From positions 1-64,000 of the forward strand of contig JAEPOO010000002.1 of assembly GCA_017642855.1 (NCBI GenBank): a stretch of 64,000 nucleotides of DNA. The letters run 5' to 3'. The position numbers were made by a program, and so were the translations under genes. A model generated the notes under the pieces. That model was not told where the DNA came from. It was given only the letters and a program-made list of their open reading frames with translations, and did not search any database. The stretch's first letter is position 1; the number at the start of each line of letters is the position of its first letter. This document shows, one piece after another, positions 1 through 7,146 of the stretch. The DNA is from Pseudomonadales bacterium (GTDB taxonomy: Bacteria > Pseudomonadota > Gammaproteobacteria > Pseudomonadales > Azotimanducaceae).

Positions 1-295
1 TCTGCGCCGCGCCAGTAATCATGTTCTTTACGTAGTCAGCGTGACCCGGGCAATCAACGTGCGCATAGTGACGATCCGGGGAATCATATTCCACGTGAGA
101 AGTCGCAATCGTGATGCCACGCTCTCGTTCTTCCGGCGCATTGTCGATCTGATCAAACGCCTGCGCATCACCGCCCCACGTCTCCGCACATACCTTGGTA
201 ATCGCCGCTGTCAGCGTTGTCTTACCATGGTCGACGTGACCAATTGTTCCTACGTTTACGTGCGGTTTCGTCCGCTCAAACTTCTCTTTGGACAT
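1..295 (-). CDS. tufB: Elongation factor Tu, N-terminal part (runs off the left edge)
   Basis: EF-Tu carries aminoacyl-tRNA to the ribosome as a GTP complex. Only the first 98 residues lie in the window. The reading frame starts [16 protein letters not shown] and continues through the P-loop GHVDHGKTT near residue 19, the effector region with ERGITI, and the G3 motif DCPGHADY. This is the universal N-terminus of the translational GTPase. The ATG at 293-295 follows an AGGAG-type Shine-Dalgarno sequence (the forward strand reads CTCTCCTT at 302-309). Upstream on the same strand are tRNA-Thr, tRNA-Gly, tRNA-Tyr and tRNA-Thr, the same order as thrU-tyrU-glyT-thrT-tufB of E. coli, so this copy corresponds to tufB. 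It is probably co-transcribed with the three nearer tRNAs. Confidence 0.97.
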   Translation of the reverse strand, partial: MSKEKFERTKPHVNVGTIGHVDHGKTTLTAAITKVCAETWGGDAQAFDQIDNAPEERERGITIATSHVEYDSPDRHYAHVDCPGHADYVKNMITGAAQ

Positions 296-359
296 TTCAG
301 TCCTCTCCTTACATTGACACCTGAATTGAAATGAACACCCAGTATTCGATTCGCCGATT

Positions 360-435
<76 letters not shown>

Positions 436-465
436 GCTTATACTTTCTCCCTACCAAGGCATTAT

Positions 466-539
<74 letters not shown>

Positions 540-598
540 CAAATTCCACTAACTTCTGCGCAAACGACTTAATCGGTCGAACGATCCAAAAGCCCGCC

Positions 599-682
599 TG
601 GTGGAGGGGGGTGGATTCGAACCACCGAAGCTTGCGCGTCAGATTTACAGTCTGATCCCTTTGGCCACTCGGGAACCCCTCC
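599..682 (-). tRNA. tyrU: tRNA-Tyr (anticodon GUA)
   Basis: An 84-nt class II tRNA with acceptor GGAGGGG/CCCCTCC, anticodon GTA in CAGACTGTAAATCTG, a long variable arm and encoded CCA. It is the first tRNA after the promoter at 698-726. The cognate synthetase tyrS lies 2.7 kb away. Confidence 0.96.
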
Positions 683-697
683 AAAAAGAGGCGCTAG

Positions 698-726
698 ATT
701 CTGCCTACGCGTCTGATAGTTGTCAA
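698..726 (-). promoter_or_regulatory. Sigma-70 promoter for tRNA-Tyr/Gly/Thr-tufB
   Basis: On the minus strand a perfect -35 TTGACA (forward TGTCAA, 721-726) is followed after 17 bp by CAGAAT (forward ATTCTG, 698-703). The bases just after the -10 are GC-rich (TAGCGCC), the discriminator type associated with stringently controlled stable-RNA promoters. It sits between the tRNA-Thr(UGU) terminator and tRNA-Tyr, so the cluster seems to be split into two transcription units. Confidence 0.7.
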
Positions 727-819
727 ACTAAATTTGGCCGAAAACCACGATTTTTAGCGGGTTTACGGGAATCTGCTCATATGATTCCTGAACACCCATT
801 TGAGCCGTTTGTCAGAGTC

Positions 820-846
820 AAAAAAGCACCTGATACAGGTGCTTTT
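820..846 (-). terminator. Rho-independent terminator after tRNA-Thr(UGU)
   Basis: An 11-bp perfect stem AAAAGCACCTG/CAGGTGCTTTT with a 3-nt loop. Read on the minus strand it ends in six Ts. It should stop transcription from the promoter at 1024-1052 after the first tRNA. The opposite arm also ends in TTTT, so weak bidirectional activity is possible. Confidence 0.75.
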
Positions 847-872
847 ACAATCTCTTTCTCACGATCAAAGGC

Positions 873-948
873 TGGTGCCGCCACCAAGAGTCGAACTCGG
901 GACCTACTGATTACAAATCAGTTGCTCTACCAACTGAGCTATAGCGGC
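873..948 (-). tRNA. thrU: tRNA-Thr (anticodon UGU)
   Basis: A 76-nt cloverleaf with acceptor GCCGCTA/TGGCGGC (one T-G wobble), anticodon TGT in ACTGATTTGTAATCAGT and encoded CCA. It is the first gene of the cluster and the only one separated from the rest by a terminator. Confidence 0.96.
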
Positions 949-1023
949 ATTAATACCTTTAAAATCAATAATTTACAGCAGACGTCTAAAACAGCCATCT
1001 GGCCTGCCTCAAGAGCGGGGCGG

Positions 1024-1052
1024 ATTGTAAGCGATTGTTTCAAAGCTATCAA
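1024..1052 (-). promoter_or_regulatory. Promoter for tRNA-Thr(UGU), overlapping the SPOR gene stop
   Basis: The minus strand reads TTGATA, 17 bp, TACAAT (forward TATCAA at 1047-1052 and ATTGTA at 1024-1029), then a C/G-rich discriminator CCGCCCC. The -35 hexamer overlaps the TGA of the upstream SPOR-domain gene. The match is good but was found by eye only. Confidence 0.6.
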
Positions 1053-1732
1053 TTGATACAAGCAGTTTCTGACAAAGAAACTTCAGGAATGCCTTCGATC
1101 AGCATCTCCAGATCAGAATTCGAGAGCAGACCTCCACGGCTGTGGATCCAATAACTTCTGGAAAGCCTCGGTATTCGCTTAATTTCCGCCTCGTAGCCTC
1201 GCTCTGCGAGGAACGTCGAATGACGTTGCGCGGCCTCATCAGATGAGAACACGCCCAGAGATATGCCCTGCGCATCCTGGCCTTGCGTGATTACGTAGCT
1301 GTCTATGTCCCGTGATTTCAACTCCCGCAACCGCCTAAAAGCCTCCTGCAAGGAAGGTAATGGCGGAATAACCACTCGAAAATCAAATTCTCCCGTGGCC
1401 GTATCCAGTGCGTTCAGAGATACCGAAACACCCGCAGCATTAAGGCGCTCTGTCACATTTTGCGCGAGCAGGATGTCTTCAAATGGCCCGAGGCCGCGGC
1501 AATTGGTCTCTCGCTCGGATTGAGGTTCAACCGTGACGGCGTTCCTCAAGACCTCAGCGACCTCAATGCGCCGCTCATCGACGCCACCCTGTTCGGACAG
1601 CAGTTGAATCATCGCGACATCACCCGTCGCTGAAGAATCAGTGACTTTGGCGGCTTGCGGCGCGTCGCGCAGCACCAGGTATATGAAAACAGCCAGGTTC
1701 ACCAGAACCAGCGCATAAAAAATGAGTCTCAC
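1049..1732 (-). CDS. SPOR-domain membrane protein
   Basis: Predicted single-pass inner-membrane protein of 227 aa. Residues 3-21 form one hydrophobic segment. A low-complexity linker follows, then a C-terminal region from about residue 145 (YVITQGQDAQGISLGVF, then FLAERGY) with the pattern of SPOR domains, which bind denuded septal glycan. The start is GTG (1730-1732); a GAAGG element lies very close to it. In Pseudomonas a SPOR-family gene of this kind also sits between birA and the tRNA-tufB cluster, but with the pantothenate kinase coaX in between. Here birA is only 15 bp upstream and coaX is absent. A role in division or peptidoglycan handling is inferred from the domain alone. Confidence 0.75.
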   Translation of the reverse strand: MRLIFYALVLVNLAVFIYLVLRDAPQAAKVTDSSATGDVAMIQLLSEQGGVDERRIEVAEVLRNAVTVEPQSERETNCRGLGPFEDILLAQNVTERLNAAGVSVSLNALDTATGEFDFRVVIPPLPSLQEAFRRLRELKSRDIDSYVITQGQDAQGISLGVFSSDEAAQRHSTFLAERGYEAEIKRIPRLSRSYWIHSRGGLLSNSDLEMLIEGIPEVSLSETACIN

Positions 1733-1747
1733 GCCTTCGTGTCTCAG

Positions 1748-2671
1748 CTATTGTCTTGCTGTGCGCATGCTAACTTCTCCCGCGTTGTGCGACTGCAGTC
1801 CTTCATCCGTCTGCAAGAGCAGATTGCCTTCGCCATCGATCCCTGCATTAACGCCTTCAAATTCAGATTGGCCTCGCAGAATCCGAACAATCTCTCCTGG
1901 GTAGGCATCATATTGATGCCAGATCTCTACAAAGGGCTCGAAACCTTCTGCATTGAACAATCTGAGCGCAGAAGTGAGTTTGGCGGTGAACGCCCCAAGA
2001 AATTGATTCCGGGAAACGACCGCTCGCTCACCGATCACGCTCCACGCCTGATCAATTTGACCCACGTCTTGTGCAGACAACATGAAATTGATGCCCATTC
2101 CCGCTGCAATTCCGATCCCGCGTTTTTCCTGCGGTTTCAATTCAACGAGAATACCGCCGAGTTTCCCCCCGGCAAGGAGAATGTCATTGGGCCACTTTAG
2201 TCCAACACCTTCGAGGCCAAAGTCTCGCAGGGTATCGACTGCCTGCATCCCGACAACAATCGATAAGCCACCCAGTTCTGAAAGCTCCCGCTGCAGAAAC
2301 CTGCCATAGGTCACATAGATATTGCGGCCAAACGGACTGACCCAACTTCTTCCGCGCCGACCTTTCCCTGCGGTTTGCATTTCTGCCGTGCAGAGCAGTT
2401 CGTGGCACCCACTGTCCGACAGTCTCTGCATCACAGTATCGTTGGTTGAACCGATGACGCGATGTATTTCGAGGCTCAGCGGTTCGTTGCCTGCCGCATC
2501 TAGAATCCGTTTCGGGTCCAGAAGCTCAAGGTCCCCGGACAACCGAACTGCGCTTGCACTCCGTTCATGGGGGACACCTGCTTCTTCGAGAAATCCCATC
2601 AGCAGATCAGAGTCAGGCACCGCTTCTCCGGATACCATTCGCTCAAATTCGGGGTGTGTGCTTTTTATCAT
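1748..2671 (-). CDS. birA: Biotin--[acetyl-CoA-carboxylase] ligase with a degenerate N-terminal HTH
   Basis: BirA activates biotin to biotinyl-AMP and transfers it to the BCCP subunit of acetyl-CoA carboxylase. The catalytic domain is intact: IGSTNDTVM, the biotin-binding loop GKGRRGRSW (residues 102-108 onward), KWPNDI (about 159-164), KLGGILVE and the small C-terminal SH3-like domain ending GEVSMR. The N-terminal 50 residues lack the usual winged-helix signature (SR-AVWK helix followed by a GY-L wing). Only a wing-like stretch before LLDPKRIL can be seen, so repression of bio genes by this protein is doubtful. An in-frame ATG at 2692 would add seven residues. I prefer 2671 because the longer start falls close to a TATTAT element at 2704-2709; neither has a clear Shine-Dalgarno sequence. 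Confidence 0.92.
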   Translation of the reverse strand: MIKSTHPEFERMVSGEAVPDSDLLMGFLEEAGVPHERSASAVRLSGDLELLDPKRILDAAGNEPLSLEIHRVIGSTNDTVMQRLSDSGCHELLCTAEMQTAGKGRRGRSWVSPFGRNIYVTYGRFLQRELSELGGLSIVVGMQAVDTLRDFGLEGVGLKWPNDILLAGGKLGGILVELKPQEKRGIGIAAGMGINFMLSAQDVGQIDQAWSVIGERAVVSRNQFLGAFTAKLTSALRLFNAEGFEPFVEIWHQYDAYPGEIVRILRGQSEFEGVNAGIDGEGNLLLQTDEGLQSHNAGEVSMRTARQ

Positions 2672-2681
2672 CGCGCATCGT

Positions 2682-2709
2682 TTGTAAATCATTCGGCTGT
2701 GCGTATAAT
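2682..2709 (+). promoter_or_regulatory. Promoter for the tRNA-Ile/tRNA-Ala unit
   Basis: A perfect TATAAT at 2704-2709 is preceded by TTGTAA at 2682-2687 with a 16-bp spacer. The bases after the -10 (ACGCGCCC) are GC-rich, as in stable-RNA promoters. The TATAAT lies inside the palindrome GCGTATAATACGC, which also gives a TATTAT on the minus strand usable for divergent birA transcription. Confidence 0.65.
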
Positions 2710-2750
2710 ACGCGCCCTCGGCCGGATGCCTAGCATTCGGAACGACCCAA

Positions 2751-2824
<74 letters not shown>

Positions 2825-2827
<3 letters not shown>

Positions 2828-2984
2828 ACTGACTAAGTTGGTGGATTGAACAACGGGTGAGGTCGGTGGCCGATACGTCGGACCGTCAAATCCACCCAGA
2901 CCCACCAACTGACTAAGTTGGTGGATTGAACAACGGGCGAGGTCGGTGGCCGATACGTCGGACCGTCAGATCCACCCAGACCCA
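2825..2984 (+). repeat. Two 80-bp tandem repeats copying the 3' half of tRNA-Ile
   Basis: Two direct repeats (2825-2904 and 2905-2984) differ at two positions only (2858/2938 and 2889/2969). Each begins with CCAACTGACTAAGTTGGTGG, which closes a 9-bp hairpin with the tRNA 3' end. Each then carries a copy of the tRNA-Ile segment from GAGGTCGGTGG to the CCACCCAGACCCA end. In the copies the T-loop is interrupted by 16 bases containing a small CCGA-TACG-TCGG hairpin. They are therefore broken tRNA 3' halves, not functional tRNAs. Between the array and tRNA-Ala lies another short inverted repeat, CATGAAAC/GTTTCATG at 2986-3009. Confidence 0.9.
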
Positions 2985-3088
2985 ACATGAAACTGCTCGC
3001 GGTTTCATGGGACCGCGGGGCGTTGGCGCATTGCATAGCTTCCTCGATAACATGCAAATCGAAACGCAGCGGTCATATCCGGTTAAAC

Positions 3089-3164
3089 GGGGCCATAGCT
3101 CAGCTGGGAGAGCGCCTGCCTTGCACGCAGGAGGTCGGCGGTTCGATCCCGCCTGGCTCCACCA
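3089..3164 (+). tRNA. alaT: tRNA-Ala (anticodon UGC)
   Basis: A 76-nt cloverleaf starting GGGGCCATAGCTCAGCTGGG, with anticodon TGC in CCTGCCTTGCACGCAGG, T-loop GGTTCGATCCC, the G3-T70 pair that marks alanine tRNAs, and encoded CCA. It is the usual partner of tRNA-Ile in rRNA spacers. It is followed directly by a terminator. Confidence 0.97.
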
Positions 3165-3167
3165 ACT

Positions 3168-3197
3168 AAAAAAGGCATCCGCATGGATGCCTTTTTT
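3168..3197 (+). terminator. Rho-independent terminator of the tRNA-Ile/Ala unit
   Basis: A perfect stem GGCATCC/GGATGCC, extended by A6/T6, with loop GCAT and six terminal Ts, only 3 nt after the tRNA-Ala CCA. The 150 bp that follow, up to the tyrS stop, show no further feature. Confidence 0.9.
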
Positions 3198-3349
3198 CGT
3201 TGTGAAACTGGCACGAACCGCCGAAGGCGGGACCTCTCAGACACTTGCGAAGCAACTGTGAACCCGAAGGGCCGCCTGGGATCAAGACGCCTTGATACAC
3301 CCTGCTCGTCATCGCTCAAGTACATCCATGTCACGCTGTCACCTGGATT

Positions 3350-4636
3350 TCAGTCACCCATCACCACCAGATGGTGATTCTTCTTACCTTTCTGAACAAT
3401 AAAGTACTTGCCGTGCAGCGCATCCGACACATTCAATGTCATTTCGATATCATTTGCTTTGTCGCCATTGACAGAAACACCGTTACCTTGAATCAGCTTT
3501 CTTGCCTGACCGATCGTGACTTCACCACGCGGGGTCACCGCAAGACCAGATTCGACCAGCACATCTACAAGTTGCGCCTCCCCTGAAACGTGAGTCGTTT
3601 CCATGCCATCCTGGGCAAGTTGCCCAAGATCATCTGCAGAGAGCTCTGTGAGTCTGTTGCTGAACACGGCTGAAGTAATTCTTTCCGCTGCCTCCATACC
3701 TTCATCACCGTGGACCAGCTTTGTCACTTCCTGCGCCAACGCGATCTGCGCTTCTCGTTTACCTGGGTCTGCCTCCTGTGATGCCTGAAGCTCATCAAGC
3801 CGTTTTTCCTCAAGGAAAGTAAAGATGCGAAGGTATTTCATGACATCTGCGTCAGCAGTATTACGCCAGAACTGGTAAAAACTGAGGGGAGAAGTCATTT
3901 CCGGATCAAGCCAGATCGCACCACCGGAACTCTTTCCGAACTTGGTGCCATCTGCTTTGGTAATCAGCGGATAAGTAACGGCGTATGTTTGTTCGCCACC
4001 CATTCTACGAATGAGATCAATCCCCGCAGTGATGTTGCCCCACTGATCACTACCACCCATTTGGATGGTGCAACCGTAGTCACGATGCAAAACCGCATAG
4101 TCATAGGACTGCAGAATCATGTAACTGAATTCCGTGTAACTGATGCCCTGAGTGTCATCTTCGATACGCCGACGAACCGATTCTTTTTGAATCATCGCAT
4201 TCACGCTGAAGTGTTTACCGATGTCTCGAAGGTAATCAACGACCGTCAGACCCCGCGTCCAGTCCATATTGTTGACGACAACTGCGGACGTTTCGCCGCA
4301 GTCAAAGTCCAGGAATTGCTCAGCCTGTTGCCGAATGCCAGCCAGTTGTCTTTCCACGGCCTCGAACGATTGCAGCTCGCGTTCAGCATCGCGGCCGCCA
4401 GGATCACCGATCATGCCGGTGGCACCGCCGACAAGCAGAAGCGGTCTGTGCCCTGCGAGTTGAAATCGACGCAGCGCAAGCAGTGGCACGAGGTTGCCGA
4501 TATGCAAGCTGTCAGCCGTGGGGTCAAATCCGCAATAAACTGTTCTGACACCTGAATCCAGGTGTTCATCCAGCTCATCGGTAGCAGAAAGCTGCGCGAT
4601 CAACCCAACGTCATTTAAACGGCTGATAATACTCAT
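3350..4636 (-). CDS. tyrS: Tyrosyl-tRNA synthetase
   Basis: A class I synthetase that charges tRNA-Tyr in the cytoplasm; 428 aa, the usual length. The HIGH-type motif reads HIGN at residues 45-48 and the KMSKS-type loop reads KFGKS at 232-236, the variant typical of bacterial TyrRS. YCGFDPTADS and the tyrosine pocket motif MGGSDQWGNI are present. The C-terminal 70 residues carry an S4-like RNA-binding domain (IGQARKLIQGNGVSVNG). The ATG at 4634-4636 fits the family start MSIISRLNDVGLIAQ. The gene is divergent from mepM, as in Pseudomonas. The 189-bp gap up to mepM is AT-rich, with TATATT/TATATAG stretches near 4756-4770 that could serve as -10 boxes, but no clear promoter pair was found. Confidence 0.97.
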   Translation of the reverse strand: MSIISRLNDVGLIAQLSATDELDEHLDSGVRTVYCGFDPTADSLHIGNLVPLLALRRFQLAGHRPLLLVGGATGMIGDPGGRDAERELQSFEAVERQLAGIRQQAEQFLDFDCGETSAVVVNNMDWTRGLTVVDYLRDIGKHFSVNAMIQKESVRRRIEDDTQGISYTEFSYMILQSYDYAVLHRDYGCTIQMGGSDQWGNITAGIDLIRRMGGEQTYAVTYPLITKADGTKFGKSSGGAIWLDPEMTSPLSFYQFWRNTADADVMKYLRIFTFLEEKRLDELQASQEADPGKREAQIALAQEVTKLVHGDEGMEAAERITSAVFSNRLTELSADDLGQLAQDGMETTHVSGEAQLVDVLVESGLAVTPRGEVTIGQARKLIQGNGVSVNGDKANDIEMTLNVSDALHGKYFIVQKGKKNHHLVVMGD

Positions 4637-4825
4637 GACTTACTATGCTCTCAGATTATATTGTTCAGATCATGATGGGCCGACGGCCAATCGACGCGCA
4701 ACATACCCTAAATCCGGCCAATTACAAGTTCATGGCCCTGACTTCCACTATTTCTATATTTTTTATATAGTTAGCGGCAGCTTTTCAGATCCGACCGTAA
4801 AAATTACATCTAGGCCGTTGCTTTT

Positions 4826-6160
4826 ATGGAAGCTTATCCAAAATCACATGTGAAAGCCGCTGTCATTCTGACCTGTGTGGTGACGTTGGTTGCTTTGACA
4901 CTGCCCGCACAGGAAAACGAAGCGCTCTCAAAGTCCCCGGTCTCCCTGGATCTGATACCGGTCCCCGCGGCAGAGGCCATGCCTTTGCCGAACGCTGAGG
5001 CAGAGTCCATCAGCGCACCCACCACCCAATGGCGGGAAGTCACCGTCCAATCCGGAGATAGCCTCGCGCTGCTTTTCAAGCGCAATGGGCTCAGCGCTGC
5101 AGACCTACAACACATTCTTGAGCTGAGTGAACCCGAAAAAGCTTTAAAGAAAATCCTGCCGGGACAAACGCTGGGTTTTCAAACCACCTCCAGTGGTCAA
5201 CTCATGGCAGTGCGTTACAAGAAGAATGCGCTAGACACTTTGCTTATTCAAAGGGAAGGCGACAAGTTTCGAGCAGACTGGCAATTCGCGACACCGGAAA
5301 TACTACTTGCTTACGCATCCGCTGAGATTACCCGTGAAAGACCGTCGCTCTATCACGCCGGAAAAGGCGCCGGAATGAGCGACAACGTCATCATGAAGCT
5401 GGCAAACATTTTCCAGTGGGACATTAGTTTCGCGCTGGATCTCAGAGAAGGTGATCGCTTCTCTCTCATGTATGAAGAAATTTATGTCGACGGAGAGCTT
5501 GTTAAGGAGGGCGACATTGTTGCCGCCAACTTCCAGAACATGGGACGCAAACACAACGCCGTTCGGTACACCGATATCACTGGGCGAAGCGACTACTACA
5601 CGCCGGATGGCATGAGCATGCGCAAGGCTTTCATTCGTGATCCCGTTCACTTCACGCATATCAGCTCACGATTCAATCCTCGGCGCCTGCATCCCATTCA
5701 TAAGCGTGTCATGCCTCACCGCGGCATTGACTATGCCGCACCCCAGGGCACGCCCGTGGTTGCCTCCGGACACGGCAAGGTTTCTATCCGCAGACAAAAC
5801 GATGCTTCAGGCAAGTACATCGTGATCCAGCACGGTGAGCAATACACCACCAAGTACCTGCACCTTTCAGCGTTCGCCAAGGGCATCAAGCCTGGCGCGA
5901 CCGTTAACCAGGGGCAGACAATTGGCTATGTCGGGGCAACGGGTTGGGCGACGGCGCCGCACCTGCACTACGAGTTCCTCGTGAACGGCGTCCACCGAAA
6001 CCCCAAGACGGTAACACTACCAAAAGCTTTGCCCATCGCGACAGACGAGATGCAGCGTTTCAAGAATTCGATCTCGCCGGTTCTGGCGCAGTTGAATGCC
6101 GTATCAGGAAGCGGGTTCGCTTCGCGCGGGAGCGCAGATAGCTCAACGGGCGGGGATTAG
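4826..6160 (+). CDS. mepM: Murein DD-endopeptidase, M23 family (MepM-like)
   Basis: A periplasmic zinc peptidase that cuts peptide cross-links to allow cell-wall growth. One membrane anchor or uncleaved signal covers residues 10-27. A LysM/OapA-like region follows at about 70-120 (VTVQSGDSLALLFKRNGLS). The C-terminal peptidase_M23 domain holds the zinc ligands H298 and D302 (HRGID) and H379/H381 (HLHYEF). At 444 aa it matches the MepM/YebA group. It faces erpA convergently. In Pseudomonas the anhydro-MurNAc kinase anmK lies between these two genes; here that place is taken by a 23-bp tandem-repeat array. Confidence 0.93.
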   Translation: MEAYPKSHVKAAVILTCVVTLVALTLPAQENEALSKSPVSLDLIPVPAAEAMPLPNAEAESISAPTTQWREVTVQSGDSLALLFKRNGLSAADLQHILELSEPEKALKKILPGQTLGFQTTSSGQLMAVRYKKNALDTLLIQREGDKFRADWQFATPEILLAYASAEITRERPSLYHAGKGAGMSDNVIMKLANIFQWDISFALDLREGDRFSLMYEEIYVDGELVKEGDIVAANFQNMGRKHNAVRYTDITGRSDYYTPDGMSMRKAFIRDPVHFTHISSRFNPRRLHPIHKRVMPHRGIDYAAPQGTPVVASGHGKVSIRRQNDASGKYIVIQHGEQYTTKYLHLSAFAKGIKPGATVNQGQTIGYVGATGWATAPHLHYEFLVNGVHRNPKTVTLPKALPIATDEMQRFKNSISPVLAQLNAVSGSGFASRGSADSSTGGD

Positions 6161-6180
6161 CCGAAGGCTAGAGCGAGAAA

Positions 6181-6295
6181 GCGCCTGTGGCTGGGTAGAA
6201 AAAGCGCCCGCGGCTGAATAGAAAAAGCGCCTGCGGCTAAACAGAAAAAGCGCCTGCGGCTAAACAGAAAAAGCGCCTGCGGCTAAACAGAAAAA
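6181..6295. repeat. Five 23-bp tandem repeats overlapping the erpA stop
   Basis: Units begin at 6181, 6204, 6227, 6250 and 6273. Each starts GCGCC(T/C)G(T/C)GGCT and ends AGAAAAA; units 3-5 are identical and units 1-2 diverge slightly. Unit 5 reaches past the erpA stop codon (6283-6285), so the last codons Phe-Ser-Val-stop of erpA are part of the repeat. The other units contain copies or degraded copies of that gene end. Period and core resemble the arrays at carB and hrcA. Confidence 0.95.
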
Positions 6296-6633
6296 GAGTT
6301 ACCGCAACCACACGTTGTCACGGCATTGGGGTTGGTGACCACAAACCGTGATCCCTGGAGGTCTTCCAGGTAGTCGATGACCGAGCCGGCCAGATACTGA
6401 TAACTCAGGGCGTCCACCAGCAGCGCGACACCCTCATTATCGATCTGAGTGTCATCATCCTCGATATCTTCGTCAAAAGTGAAACCGTATTCGAACCCGG
6501 AGCAACCACCGCCGGTGACAAACACTCGCAGTTTTAAATTGTCATTCTCTTCTTCCTGAATCAGCGAACGCACCTTATGTGCCGCAGCATCAGAGAAGAT
6601 CATTGCCTGGGGATCAAACGTTTTCGTTTCCAT
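6283..6633 (-). CDS. erpA: A-type iron-sulfur carrier protein ErpA
   Basis: ErpA receives Fe-S clusters from the assembly machinery and delivers them to apo-enzymes such as IspG/IspH. The three cluster-binding cysteines are present in GGGCSGF and the C-terminal TTCGCGNSF, and the acidic stretch [10 protein letters not shown] precedes the family core. With the ATG at 6631-6633 (METKTF) the protein has 116 aa; an in-frame GTG two codons upstream is the alternative. No Shine-Dalgarno sequence is evident. The final residues F-S-V are family-typical (usually F-S-I/V) but are encoded inside a 23-bp tandem repeat. The bactofilin gene lies 31 bp upstream on the same strand. Confidence 0.95.
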   Translation of the reverse strand: METKTFDPQAMIFSDAAAHKVRSLIQEEENDNLKLRVFVTGGGCSGFEYGFTFDEDIEDDDTQIDNEGVALLVDALSYQYLAGSVIDYLEDLQGSRFVVTNPNAVTTCGCGNSFSV

Positions 6634-6664
6634 AATCACAATATTGGGTTAGTTGTCTCCGGTT

Positions 6665-7129
6665 TCAAGCTTGAGCGGGTGGTGAAGCCACCGCTGCCAC
6701 CGCAGGAACCACCGCTTCATCTTCGGATTTGTCCGCCGCTTTTGGTGGCTTGGCTTGCGCTACTTCCTGTTTGCCATCCTGCAGATGAACAAGCGACCCA
6801 TCTACTCGGGATCCTTTAACCATCTCAATCAGGTTATAGAAAACATTACCTTTAACTTCCGCCTTGGCGGCAAGTTCGATGTGTTTGTCGGAACGAATGT
6901 CACCAAACACTTTTCCATTTACGATAACGTTCGGCACGCAGATTTCGCCGCGCACTCGACCTTTCTCACTGATCGTAACCGTCGCTTTAGAGCCAGCTTG
7001 CGCGTAGATGTTCCCCTTAACAATACCGTTAACCAGCAGCTGGTCACTGAAGTGAATGTCTCCGACAAGCTCACAGTTCGTGGCGACCAGGGTAATCCCT
7101 GACTCACTTCGTCCATCTTTCTTAAACAT
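6665..7129 (-). CDS. Bactofilin (polymer-forming cytoskeletal protein)
   Basis: Bactofilins form nucleotide-independent filaments and act as scaffolds for cell-shape and wall enzymes. This 154-aa protein has the beta-helical bactofilin core at about residues 12-110, with the repeating hydrophobic pattern GDI-F-DQLLVNGIVKGNI, RGEICVPNVIVNGKVFGDI and GNVFYNLIEMVKGSRVDG. A disordered Pro/Ala/Lys-rich tail follows. A strong Shine-Dalgarno AAAGGAGG lies 5-6 nt before the ATG (7127-7129). It forms an operon with the coiled-coil membrane protein upstream (17-bp gap), as in Pseudomonas. The mepM gene on the other side of erpA is a plausible functional partner, since bactofilins in other bacteria work with M23 peptidases; that is inference. 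Confidence 0.9.
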   Translation of the reverse strand: MFKKDGRSESGITLVATNCELVGDIHFSDQLLVNGIVKGNIYAQAGSKATVTISEKGRVRGEICVPNVIVNGKVFGDIRSDKHIELAAKAEVKGNVFYNLIEMVKGSRVDGSLVHLQDGKQEVAQAKPPKAADKSEDEAVVPAVAAVASPPAQA

Positions 7130-7146
7130 GCTTTCCTCCTTTCAAC

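Noticed and set aside
601-1056. Open frame of 151 codons across tRNA-Tyr and tRNA-Thr (plus strand)
   Set aside because: It runs antisense through two clear tRNA genes and their promoters and has no ribosome site.
6161-6300. CRISPR array
   Set aside because: The units are tandem without spacers and only 23 bp long; the same holds for the arrays at 41475-41622 and 51060-51186.
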